From assembly GCA_021234155.1 (NCBI GenBank), contig JAJEKV010000063.1, positions 8,390,095-8,454,094 of the forward strand: DNA of 64,000 nt, read 5' to 3'. This document shows, one piece after another, positions 44,050 through 54,649 of this stretch. A program made the translations under genes and the position numbers. Below the pieces are notes generated by a model that saw only the letters and a program-made list of their open reading frames with translations, did not search any database and was not told the origin of the DNA. Source of the stretch: Isoetes taiwanensis (taxonomy: Eukaryota > Streptophyta > Lycopodiopsida > Isoetales > Isoetaceae). Each line of letters starts with the position of its first letter. Positions within the stretch are counted from its first letter, which is position 1.

Positions 44050-45390
44050 ATATATGTTCTTATGTTTGTCGCGCTTATCCGACTGTCCGTTCGAGATCCG
44101 ACGGCTCACGTGGCTTTGGGACGTATCCTACGGCCCAGGTGGCTTGGGAGTTTATATATAATCCGTATAGACACGATCCTACGGTCCAGGTTGATCTGAT
44201 CCTGACCGCCGGTCCGAGATCCTACGGCTCACGTGGCTTTGGGACACATCCTACGGTGCACGTGGCTTTGGGAATTATATGTAATCGATCCTACGGTCCA
44301 GGTTGATTCGATCCTGATCGTCGATCCAGGATCTTACGGCTCACATGGCTTGGCATATATTCTACGGTGCACATGACTTTGAAAATTATATGTAAATTAT
44401 ATGTAATAGATCCTATGGCTCATGTTGCGTGAGATCTCGACCCTTGATCGGGTCCAAGACCCTACGGCCCAATTTGAATGCTCATCCCTTAGGAAAAGGC
44501 TTTTAAAATTTTTATGTTGTATGGGGGATTCGAACCCTGGCCATTGACCCCCCAACCCCCCATTTTAACGACTAGACCAAGCATTAATTCCATGAATAAT
44601 TTGTGTTTCATATATACTTAAGGGTAATGTTTCTATTAAGATAAAATAGATTATAATATTCTAGCTAGTTCAAGAAGGTCCTAGAATGTTCTGGAAGGCT
44701 CTAGAAAGTTCTAGAATCTTCTAGAAAGTTCTAGAACATAAGAGAATCTAGGGGGAATCTAAGAAAATTCTTCCAGAAAGTTCCAAATTGTTCTAATAAG
44801 TTTTAGAATGTTCTAGAATGTAGGGGAATCTACGGGAATGTAAGGAAATCTAGGGAAATACTTCCAGAAAGTTCTAGAATATATTGAAAGTCTTTGAATG
44901 TTCTAAAAAGTTCTAGAATGTAAAAGAATCCAGAAGAATCTAATAGAATGTAAGAAAATCTTATAAAATGTAAGAGAATCTAGGAAAATATTTACAAGCC
45001 TAAGGGAATCTCTTAAAATCTGGAGGATCTAAAGGAATCTTCATAAAATCTAAGGGAATCTAAGAAAATGTTGATGAAATCTTAGAGTATCTAAGGGAAT
45101 CTTTATAGAATCTCTTTGAATCTAAGGGAAATCTGATAAAATCTAAATGAATCTAAGAGAATCTAAGGGGATCTTCATAGAATCTTGGAGAATCTAGAGA
45201 AATTTAATAGAATCTAGAGAGAATCTTATAAAATTTAGAGAAATGCTCACGAACCCTCTAAGAGAACCTTGGTAGAATCTTAGAGAATCTATTAATTTAG
45301 AGTATTCTCAAGAGATTCTTTTACAAGAACTTGCACGTAGGAACATGCTAAAACTCGAACATGCATCGTAGGACGTATTAAATTTCTTGT
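44050..45390 (-). repeat. Composite repeat family, right copy (inverted)
   Basis: Read on the minus strand from 45390: a head ACGTCCTACGATGCATGTTC and TAGCATGTTCCTACGTGCAA, degenerate TCTAAGATTCC-type units (to about 44900), TTCTAGAA-type units (about 44900-44650), a tRNA-like segment with clear box A and B (44592-44520), then GATC/ACGGCTCACGTGG tandem units of about 112 bp (44470-44060) and a (GATA)n tail near 44040-44021. It is the inverse of 36850-37900 and more complete. Confidence 0.75.
44520..44592 (-). promoter_or_regulatory. tRNA-like pol III promoter (box A and box B)
   Basis: On the minus strand TGGTCTAGTCGTTAA fits box A and GGGTTCGAATCCCCC contains a perfect box B (GGTTCGAATCC), about 35 bp apart as in tRNA genes. 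A full cloverleaf with a 7-bp acceptor stem is not evident, so this is more likely the head of a tRNA-derived SINE inside the composite repeat than a working tRNA. Confidence 0.6.
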
Positions 45391-45734
45391 ATATATGTAT
45401 GTCATTATGTTGCATTCGTCACAACAATGCTATGGTAGGATTTTAGACATCGTCATGCGTACTACACAAAATTTTTAGTAATTAACATTTATCCCTACGT
45501 ACACTACATAAATTCTTAAATGGTAAATTTTTAGCGCCTTCTGAAAAGTTTTCGAATCTTCAATTATCGCCAAAATATTGACACCTAGAATATGTAGCAT
45601 AATAACAGGGGTTTCTAGGGGGATTTGATATAGATGTAAAAATGACAATTCCTAAAACTATAGACCACATCCCTAAAACAATTGAATGAGGAGTTACAAA
45701 AAAAGGTAAACATAGATTTAAGATAAAAAATAAA

Positions 45735-45815
45735 CACATTAGCTCATTGGTTATATTGGTCAAAGTAGTCTTATTAGGACTTTGAGTTATTTTAGTAAAG
45801 GTTCGAGCCCTCGTA
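45735..45815 (+). other. tRNA-like sequence (SINE head or tRNA pseudogene)
   Basis: TAGCTCATTGG at about 45740 is a perfect box A match and GGTTCGAGCCC at about 45800 a good box B. Between them CAAAGT and ACTTTG could pair as an anticodon stem with an oversized loop. The acceptor stem does not pair convincingly. An AGGC-containing tail follows to about 45910. Confidence 0.5.
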
Positions 45816-46539
45816 TTTTATATTCAGAAACCGCAGGGAAGCCATATAGAGGCTCGATTTTCCATCAAAACCTTAGGCGAACGAGTTTTTCATATTTCAA
45901 AAAAATCATAGGCGCCCCCAATCATAAATGTCTATAAGCGAACGAGAAGAGGCTCCAACATACGGTCTGAGCCATTGGATCGACAGATCCGATGATTGTG
46001 GTAGTCCAAGTGCACCTCACAACTAAAGGTCATTAAAATCATCACTGGTCGTTATTGATTATTGGCTAATGTTGTAGCAATGTTGTTGCTATATGCCGTT
46101 GGATATGGTCGCCTTCTGTCACGCATTCACCCCCGACCTTGGGGTACTGTCTCGTGCGGCCGAGGGTGTCTTCTTCCTACAACCGTCTGCCAGGTGTTAC
46201 ATGGTCGTCTCTCTGGTAACTGGTTACACGTACGAGGCGACTAGCAGCCATGACTGTGTCGTGAAATCCCCTATATACTCACAATTTAGGCCTGACTTTA
46301 ATACTAGGGGCTTGAATTGGCCCCAAATTTCTTGCTCAATAACAACAACAGAGACCTCGCATAATGGCATTGGAAAACACAGAAAGCATAGCTTTCATAA
46401 GATCAAGGCACGATTATGATGGTGCGGCAAGCAGCAAAACACAATCGGGTACCAAACGATTGTGAACACCCAAAAAAAAGAAGAAGAAGAAGAAAACTCT
46501 AAGGGTTCCTATAGCAGGCAATGCAATGGCGAGAAAGCC

Positions 46540-46680
46540 TGGCAAACGTGGGTAATGGACTGAGCAAAAAATGCTTGACACCCTTAATGAGGTATGAGGT
46601 TATTGAGTTCGAAACTTCTATTAGAATAGAATAGAATAGAATATAATAGAATGAATAGAATAGAAAGGCATCTAGGAGGT
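46540..46680 (+). repeat. SINE-like retroposon with (AATAG)n array
   Basis: GAGTTCGAAACTT resembles box B and is followed about 10 bp later by AATAG pentamers (46622-46662). The arrangement parallels the element at 1645-1750 read in the other direction. Confidence 0.4.
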
Positions 46681-46879
46681 TTGGGATCCCTGAATCTACC
46701 ATTAAAGATTAGCTATATGGTAAGATCACACACAAACAATTAAGGCATCCCCAAATTTTGTCTACCCTGCAAGAAAAAGAACTCATTAGCGAGGCACTTG
46801 GTAGGGTAGAGGATAACAACAAAAATGGCAAGAAAAGGGGAGAATTCTGAATCAAACAGTCTGCCAGGGAGCAAATGGT

Positions 46880-48228
46880 AGAAGCTTTTCAAATCAAGAC
46901 ATCCACATGTGGCCCTTAGAAGTGCTAAGACTTTAGAGGTTACTCCTGCCCAAACTATGACCCAATCGAATTTTGACAATTTCTATGTAGGTCTTAGAGC
47001 TATTTATGATGTGTTCAAATTCCCTATCTAGAATATGGAATGTAGATGAATCGAGAATTTAGGCTAGGAAGGTCAAGGGCATGAAGATCGTAGGGAGGAA
47101 GAGAGAAAACAGGGTGAATGAGGTTGTGATGAACAACAGAGAGTGGGTTGCCATCTTAGTGTGTGTGAATGCTTGAGGCTTTAAAATCCCTAATCTTTAC
47201 ATCTTCAAAGGCACTAGAATGAGGCAAAATAATATAGCAAGATGTGAAGAGGAGGCAATCTAGGTTATTCACTCTTCAGCATGGATGACAACTGAATTCT
47301 TAAAGTCATGGTTGTCACACTTTCAGACAAGAGTCTCTAGTGGTGTGTCTCCAGATATGCCTTATTTAATCATTTTGGATGGCCATGGTAGCTACGTGGA
47401 GATGAATGTCATCCTGATAGCTAAGGAAATGGAAATTCATTTTGCCTTGTTGCTTGCACACAACAATAGGCTGTAATTTATGGAAGTTGCATGTTTCTGG
47501 TTTTAGCGCCACGTGCATCTGACCCTTCAATCCCGAAAAAGTGAGGTCATATTTGAAGGGCTCTCAGTTTGTTAGACATGTCCTTGATGACCTGCACAAG
47601 AAAGGAAGGATCTACAAGATGGTAATGCCATGGGACTTGATGGCAACAACTTGGAGGAGCGAGATTTGAGAGACTTCAACAGGGCAGACATGCAATTGCA
47701 CGAGGTACCTTTGGAAGGCATTGGTCAGCAAGGGGAAGCCCAAATAAGGGCATGTGAAGATGTTGGACATGTGAATCAACAACATGAACATGTGCCACAT
47801 TGGGTTGACAATGTGAAGGCACATGCATTGCATGATCAACCATCTCAAATTGCTCATTTCCAAGTGCATGGTTCATAGACATGCGTGCAACTATCACAAG
47901 TCATGAATGCAAGGAGGATCTTGCACCTAATCTGGGAGGCAGGGTTCATAATTCCAAGGATGGTTTCTGTCAGGAGGACATTGGTGGTTGAGAAAGCTAG
48001 AAGGGCAGAATTGGAGAGGTCGAAACTTGTAACTAGGAAGGTTGAGGCTGCAAGGAGGAGGGCCGAGAGGGAAGAAGCTACCAAAAAGGCACAATTGAAT
48101 AGAAAAGGGAGAGAAAATAGGAAAAGAGTTGATGCAAAATTTGAGGTCAACATAAAGAGCGTGAGAGACTTCATGTATCCTCTAGGCAATTCTCAGGTGC
48201 CATCAGGTTTGGTTACTAGAAGCCCTTG
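46880..48228 (+). pseudogene. pogo/Tigger-like DDE transposase relic
   Basis: Plus-strand reading with frame changes gives IWNVDES (about 47029), NREWVAILVCVNA and GFKIPNLYIFKGTR (about 47140-47220), then WMTTEFLKSWLSHF (47282) and LIILDGHGSYVE (about 47365-47400). This is the DDE_1 order of plant pogo-type transposases, with first Asp in N(V/M)DE and second in LDGHGS. The stretch that should carry the third acidic residue has decayed. A basic, Arg/Lys/Glu-rich helical C-terminal segment (47990-48150) fits the tail of this family. No TIRs were recognised. Confidence 0.75.
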
Positions 48229-48328
48229 AATGAGGCAGCTAGAAATAAGAGGTTGTTTGTGAGGAATAAATTAAAAATGAGGCAAGGAGTCAGTCTAATC
48301 CCATCTCACACACATGTAGAAGTCAGAG

Positions 48329-48706
48329 ATGGAATGGAAGGAAGGACGTGGCATAACCAGTCCTGTTGTGAATGGAGTATCTGCAGGGAGTGGACACTTG
48401 GTTGTCCCTTCGGAGTTGAACAACCAACTTCCACATCTGGAGTATGATGTTGATCCTCTTGAAGTTGCCTACAGTTTAGGGTATACACATGTATACTCGG
48501 TTGACAATAAGGGATGGTTGAGGCAAACCATTAGCATTGAGGGCTACTTATCTATGGTCAGCCCTGTTAAGTTCCCAATGAAGAAATGGGATCTAGCCAA
48601 CAAGGATACAAGCTCCCAAACATGTGTTGATATTGGTGTTGGCGATTCGATTAGAATGGACATAGCAGGATGGCTTAGCTATGCTGGTGTTAATACTGGA
48701 ACATAA
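48329..48706 (+). other. Open frame of unknown nature
   Basis: An uninterrupted 125-codon frame with ordinary amino-acid composition (for example PHLEYDVDPLEVAYSLGYTH) follows the transposase relic closely. I recognise no family; it may be part of the same element, since pogo-like elements can carry extra sequence, or chance. Confidence 0.3.
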
Positions 48707-49134
48707 TATGATCATGTCAGTGGCGCATAGAAGGTAAGAATTATCAGGGATATGGTTGATATTGGCATGGATGGTGATATCATATCTCGAGCTATGGATG
48801 TGGGATTTGCGTGAGGGTTGAAATGACATGGGTATATTTGCAAATCATTTACTTATGTTCACGTTCAAAATGTAATTTTTTAAAGAACAGGCCTTTGCAG
48901 GGCACACAACCAACTCTAAGATTGAGGAAGGAGGACGTGCCACTTTCACAGCAGCAGACACGACATACCATATATATTTTTATTGTTTATGTATTGTCGT
49001 TATTTTTATGGACCATTGCATGACATCGAATGTTTGGTTGTAGGTTTATGTTGACAACATTAAAACTGTAGAAAAGTAGGGCATGCATTTGCACCCAAAT
49101 TTATCATGAAATATTCAAACAGAAATGCAAGTGC

Positions 49135-50030
49135 CTAAGTTTGACAACAATCAAAGGTAAGGACAATGGTAAGGCTCCAGGCCCTGATGGTTTACCAACA
49201 GAATTCTATGAAAAGGCTTGGCCCATTCTTGGTCCCTACGTTACAAATATTTGCAATGAGTTTCCCTTGCTTAAAATTCTTGACTGCAGGATTAGTACAA
49301 GTTTCATTACTCTGATCCAAAGGTTGATGAGCCAATCTCTTTTTTAACTATAGACCCCATCTATCTCACAAATATTATGTACAACATCATTTCAGCCACC
49401 ATTGCCTCGAGGCACTGCGAGAACTTGACATCACCAAAGCATTCGATATAGTGAGTTGGAGGTTCCTCACTAAATGCTGCCAAAGACTAGGCTTCTGAGA
49501 GGAAGCTATTGGCATTTTCATGGCCATTCTCAGGAACACCATGTTATGGGTTCTCATAAATGGGAAATATATCCCATTCTTTGACATAAGAACGGGGGTT
49601 AACCAAGGGTGCCCCTGGGGCCCTTTCTATTCCTCATAATTATGGAGGCACTCAATGGTGCTTTAAGCACGCAGGAAAATATGGAGGGCTGAGGCTCCTC
49701 CAAAATCAAGCGGCTCAACAACTTATAAATGCACATTTTGTAGATGACACCTTCTTATTCATAAGCATGGATTTCAATTCATGAGTACTGAAATTGTTTT
49801 GCAAGATTTTGATAGGTGTTCTGGTTGCAAAATCAACCCTGTTAAATCAAAGTTACTCGCTCGGGGTCATTAAAAAAGGGGGACAACCAATACAATCACT
49901 TGGTTGTAAGTGTTTCCTTCCAACTACTAAATCCAAGATTCTTTGGGTCCCCTTTGCTTTAGAATCAATGCTAGTGACCTTTGGACAGGTATCATCGAGA
50001 TTTTCTTTTTTTCTTTTTTTCTTTTGATGG
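49135..50030 (+). pseudogene. LINE reverse transcriptase relic, plus strand
   Basis: Blocks in order across shifted frames: GKAPGPDGLPTEFYEKAW (49168-49221), DITKAFDIVSWRFL (about 49429-49470, the first catalytic Asp block), INGKYIPFFDIRTGVNQGCPWGPFLFLI (about 49556-49640, split by shifts). Then comes a decayed FVDDTFLF (about 49738-49760) with both Asp codons still readable. It is clearly non-LTR RT and broken by many stops. It lacks the endonuclease and ends before the thumb. A T/C-rich run at 50005-50030 follows. Confidence 0.8.
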
Positions 50031-50415
50031 AAAGGATTTTTTTTGTATTTTATAAATAAAAAGTACATAGTACAATGTTTCAAATTTCATAGAGGACTAC
50101 TATAGGAGAAGCCTCGACATCTTCCCCCATGAACTAGAACTTAGTGGATTGAGCAACATGAAAATAAAAGAAATACAAGACAGAGGTGATAGATAACAAA
50201 ACCTGATTCTCAATGTCCTCTGAATCGACTAAAAGAGTTACCTAATAGAGGGTGTTTTCGACTTCCATTATCCATCAAAGAGCCCATGCATCCTTGATGC
50301 AGCAGACATCGTGGATCTAGAACAGTCACAATCACTTCTACCTGTATATAACTTTTGAAGCAGGATAGGTAGACAAGCCATATCACCAAGCGGCCTGAAA
50401 TCTTATAGTATTTTG

Positions 50416-50749
50416 CAAATCTTGTTATACAGTATAACAAATTCTGTACATCCATACCCCACAAACGAGGAACTTTGTTGACGGTGTAGATTAAGGAATA
50501 AAGGGTGAATATACCTATCCAACAGCTCTCGCTGCCCTACGTCACCCCCCCGTGTGAATATGCACCCAAACAAAAGGGGGTTTAAGGGGGAATTTAATTT
50601 TAAGGCGTGTAATGTAATGGTTTTTGTTATAGGTTGAAAAAAATTTTTGCCCCTTCGGGGCCAAAAACAAACAACGTTACATCACACTTGGACGAGACGA
50701 TGTTATATTGTGTAATTAATAATATGTCGTATTTTTACTGAAATATCTA
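50416..50749 (-). repeat. 331-bp dispersed repeat, copy 2 (reverse)
   Basis: Reverse partner of 8452-8782, of similar length, with scattered substitutions and small indels. It keeps the paired G5 runs (about 50574-50590), the TATACTGTATA-like end and the TAGATATT start. No HUH gene or iterons flank it, so it is a solitary terminal fragment or a non-autonomous relative. Confidence 0.8.
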
Positions 50750-50759
50750 ATAGGCCTGA

Positions 50760-51390
50760 TGGCCCCGTGGGTGGAAATAAACAACTGCTTTCTTAGCAAT
50801 CTAATATTGGCTTATAGCAACATGCAAGGGTTGGTTGGCATAGTGAGATAACAAAAATAAAAGAGTAAGAAATGCAAGGCCAAAAATGTTACTTTCAGAT
50901 ACAAGGCCATAAGAGGGTCTTCTTGCAGGGATAGATTCCCTATCAACATTGCTTGGAAATGCAGTGCAGTTTATTATTTAAAAACAACCTTGTTGAAAAT
51001 AAACTACTTGAATCAGATGTGGAAAGCCTTGACCTTAACTCCAGCATAAGATTTAACACCAGCATAAGATGACTAAGTTGTGCCAAAAGCTCGACGATTA
51101 AATGATGATTAAATTTGATACTAAGCATGTGCAAACAGAAAAACATCACATAGAACCTAGAAGCAAGCATAAATTACCCAGTATATGTATGCAACCGATA
51201 TGATTTGGAATATTAATATACATCACAGACATGGCTGATTCCAAGTTAGCTTCCCACCAAGATGATATACATCGCAGACATAGCTGATTCCAAGTCAAGC
51301 TTCCCACCAAGATAAAGATCATGCAATACCCAGGGTATTTGAATATTCACTTATATAAAGTGACACATGCTGTTGGTCACCGCAGGGTCT
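50760..51390. other. Intergenic, short repeat pair
   Basis: A unit containing ACATCGCAGACATAGCTGATT is present twice (near 51220 and 51268), each followed by CCAAGT...AAGCTTCCCACC-type sequence. Nothing else is supportable. Confidence 0.35.
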
Positions 51391-52310
51391 CGTCCCATCA
51401 TCTTGAAATTGAAGCTGATCCTAAGGTCAATCGTTGAAGAGGATCTGCAAACTGTGCTATATGAACATAATTGAGTTGCGTGCCCAAAAGCAGGTGTGCT
51501 TGGGTATAGGCATACCTCTTTGGCTTTGCATCATGTTTGAGGACATGATTGCCTGGTGCAACCACACTTGGTTGCTCAGTCCTTAGCAATCTCTGTTGAT
51601 AACAACAAACAAACATTCTAACTTGAACAAAATTGTACAGAAAAAAAATGCACCCAGGATGAAAATATCAAACATTATAAAGTGCCCGACCTGGATGAAT
51701 CCTGTGGGGAGTATCACCGCTCAATCTGCAAGATGTGTTCCGGCAGAGCGGGTCCCTCTTGAAGCTCAAGTCGGGGCTAAGGGAGTTCGGCTTCCGCATG
51801 GAACACCACAGACTGCTGCAAATGGGAGGGGATTACCTGCAGCAAAGCAGGGCATGTAATCTCCACAAATTATTTGGATGCCAGTGTGCCCGTTTCTACC
51901 CCGGGCGTGTCGCATGCAATTATCCGATGTTGGAGCTTCATTCGGCTTCCCTCCATAGCGTGCTACAACTTTTTGCAGGGATTTTTTACGCCCAAATATC
52001 TTCTCGGACAAAAAGATTAGCCTCTTTTGTTTCAACCAAGAAGCTTCTACTACGTTCTTTCCAGGCCAGCCCTCTTTTGGGTTATAAGTGCTTCATACCT
52101 GAAGAATGAATTGTGAGAAAAGCACCATACCAGAATTTCATAAACCCAGACGTCTCAGCACCAATTACTCGGCTCACTAATTACCAGGTTGCAAATTCTG
52201 TGGTCTTAAATGTGGACAACCATGATCCCATCTACTTCAGCCATTCCAATCTTTCCTCGTCTGACAGCTCGGGTTCAACTTTAGGTTGGGGTCCTGGTTA
52301 GCATCTTTCT
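51390..52310 (-). other. Possible unrecognised gene or gene fragment
   Basis: GC content rises and several protein-like stretches appear, more convincingly on the minus strand. These are 51616-51398 (LLRTEQPSVVAPGNHVL ... GTQLNYVHIAQFADPL), an acidic segment near 52295-52240 (PKVEPELSDEERLEWLK), and a possible start MAEK just before a GTAAAG donor near 52436. A plus-strand frame (51735-52109) competes. Stops interrupt the simplest joins and I do not recognise the family. Confidence 0.3.
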
Positions 52311-52896
52311 CGATTTTTGCAAAGAAAAGATCCGACCCATCAGATTCCATGAATCAGAAACCAAGCAAAGCTAAACCTTATCTGCCATAGCCGAAAAAAG
52401 AAGTAAAAAACCCAGCAAAATCTTTACCTTCTCTGCCATAGCCGGATTTGTGCCGGGATTTCCGGCTGTAGGCTGCTCAAACAAAGTCCCGATGACCCTA
52501 GCCCTGCTCAAAAAAGAACAATTACTCTAAAATATTTGTCCGAGTCTTGCACAGCAATTTAGGCTGAACAATCGAGAACAATTGTTAAGAAAAGAATCGG
52601 CCATGAATAAAGCCCCGACTTTTGAAACCCTAAAACAATTTTATCGACATCTGCATGGCTCCAAAACTCCATGACCATAGGATTGCATTTCTTATTCAAA
52701 ATCAACGGCTCAGAAAGAGTGCACTCTAGATATACCGTTTAGTACATCTGCACGAATACAGCAATGAAATCATAGTAAAACCATGTCAGAAAAGGTATAA
52801 AAACACAAAAGTAACCCCCTGTTATTATGCTACATATTTAACATGTACGTGATTTAACTAGTATGCCCCGCACCGGATAGCAAAATGATGGATAGT

Positions 52897-53050
52897 TCCA
52901 CTCTCAGCAACAGATATCTTGGCTCTTGCCACGATGAAGAATGCAATGAAATGCGATACATGATGTGAATTGCAGGACTCCGTGAATCATTGAATATTTG
53001 AACGCAACTTGCGCCCTAGGCTTGTCCGAGGGCATGTCTGGCTGAGCGTC
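52897..53050 (+). rRNA. 5.8S rRNA, decayed copy
   Basis: The sequence follows plant 5.8S from CTCTCAGCAACAGATATC through CGATGAAGAATGC, ATGCGATACATGATGTGAAT, TTGCAGGACTCCGTGAATCA and TTTGAACGCAACTTGCGCCC to the GAGGGCATGTCTG end. Many substitutions, mostly of the C-to-T/G-to-A kind, hit positions that are otherwise nearly invariant, for example GAAGAACG read as GAAGAATG. It is a pseudogene copy outside the functional rDNA array. Confidence 0.85.
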
Positions 53051-53291
53051 TAATCGTCCCTCTTGCTCGCACTGGCTGCGAAGCGTAAATTGGCTGTCCA
53101 TGGCGAGCACATATTCGCCTGGAGTGCATAGGGAGGACGCCGCACTCTAAATGCATCGCATGACTGGCGGGGTTGATTCGAGTTATCGTTGCTTCCGGCT
53201 GCGGCTAGTACTAGGCAGTGTCCCCCACCTGCCAACATATTGCTCATTGCTAAGGTGTCGGCCGGTTCCCTTGTGTGGCCATTACCCAAGA
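53051..53291 (+). other. ITS2 spacer (rDNA fragment)
   Basis: The 240 bp between the 5.8S-like and 28S-like parts is the right length and position for ITS2 and is GC-richer than its surroundings. Open frames here have no meaning. Confidence 0.7.
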
Positions 53292-53590
53292 GACCTCAGC
53301 TCAGGCAAGGCTACCCGCTGAGTTTAAGCATATTATTAAGCGGAGGAAAAGAAACCAACATAGCTTTTCCTAGTAACGGCGAACGAACTGGAAGGTGCCC
53401 AGATTGAGAATCGTGGCATTTTGCATTGCGAATTGTAGTCTGTAGAAGCGTCCTCTGCGGCGGACCAGGTCGAGGTTCCCTGAAAGTGGACGCCTGAGAG
53501 GGTGAGAGCCCTGTCAGGCCTGGACCCTGTTGCTCCACGAGGCGCTCTCCACGAGTCGGTCTCAAAAGTATGGAATGGGCTACCCCTTGG
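53292..53590 (+). rRNA. 28S rRNA 5' end, decayed and truncated
   Basis: It begins at the 28S start with CTACCCGCTGAGTTTAAGCA, then AAGCGGAGGAAAAGAAACCA, CCTAGTAACGGCGAACGAAC, GAATTGTAGTCTG(T)AGAAGCGTCCTC and AGAGGGTGAGAGCCCTGTC, and fades after CCACGAGTCGG. Only the first 300 bp of a molecule of over 3 kb are present, with many substitutions. No 18S or further 28S is found nearby. Confidence 0.88.
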
Positions 53591-54129
53591 AATGTTGTCC
53601 GAAGAAGCCATAAGCTTATGTTCTGCAAACCCAACCCTCGCCAATATGCCTGCACTAACTATACCTCGTATATCATTTTTGAGTTATTAGGTCGACCTTT
53701 TTCTCTAAGTATGGGCGTTTAATAGAGTCAGCCTGTGATTTTTGCGCTGCTATGTTTGTTGTGGATTTTCTGTGCCCCCCATTCGAAAGCAAGTATGGTA
53801 GGTGGTTCTGCGAGTTTGTCTCTGAAGCTCGTTCTTGGACATACTATAGATGTCGTGCTGGCCCGACCACCTGTTTTCCTATTGCTGGAACTGCACATAC
53901 ATTTCCTTTCTCCAACCCAGTCAAGATAGGCAAAGGAATATTTTGGTTCACTGCCATAGTAATATCGGCCAGGTTATTTGTTCGGATTCTCGTTATAAAG
54001 AAGATATGCGCCTTTGTCTTTTCAACCTTCGCCTAATATGGCTCATGAACTTATACATATATTGATCTCATATTGAATAAATTTTCATCTTCTTTCGTAG
54101 GCAAAGTATTGCATTCCATAAGCTTCTCT

Positions 54130-54640
54130 TTGATGCATTCTTCAATGGTATCAGAGCCGAGTTCTTCGACGGTCACCTTTCGTGGGCTCACTAGAACAAA
54201 GACGGTTTATGTATTCTTTGGATCTGGCTTTTCTGTATGGAAACTAAAAATGGAGCTAGTATTAGAAAATGATAAGCTTTTTTATTATGTCTCTGATAAA
54301 ATATTAGTTCTAGCGCAACCGTTTACAAGCATTGGAGCACTGGCTACTAGCGGAGCTGAGCATGATACTTGGGTAAAACTTTTGGCTGATTGGCAAAAGA
54401 TAAAGTATGATTTACAAGCGGAACACTGTGTATGAAATATATAGTCTTCGTTATGATATTGCTAATATTTGTTATTCTTTGACTAATCCATTTGATTCTC
54501 ACTTTGAAAAATTCAAATCTTTGATGGATGGATTGTTTGCTGCTGGCAAGATCGTGTCACTAAAGCAACAATTGTTATGTTGTTGGAGATCATGTCGAAA
54601 GAATTCCAAGCAATATGTCTAGAGAAATTTGGTATTCTTG
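54130..54640 (+). pseudogene. Ty1/copia gag relic
   Basis: Plus-strand blocks FSVWKLKMELVLENDKLFY (about 54229) and LADWQKIKYDLQ (54389), then, after a frame change, YSLTNPFDSHFEKFKSLMDG and LFAAGKIVSL, match copia gag (N(Y/F)xxWKxxMxxxL...; FxxLxxxLxxAGxxVS). There is no zinc knuckle, protease or pol behind it. It is a separate fragment from the larger copia element at 58.8-63.9 kb. Confidence 0.75.
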
Positions 54641-54649
54641 TTTGACAAT

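Noticed and set aside
44520-44592. A functional tRNA gene
   Set aside because: Box A and B are good, but the acceptor stem does not pair and the sequence is embedded in a repeat family; a tRNA-derived SINE head is more likely.
53189-53690. Several open frames on both strands around 53.2-53.7 kb
   Set aside because: They overlay ITS2 and 28S rRNA sequence.
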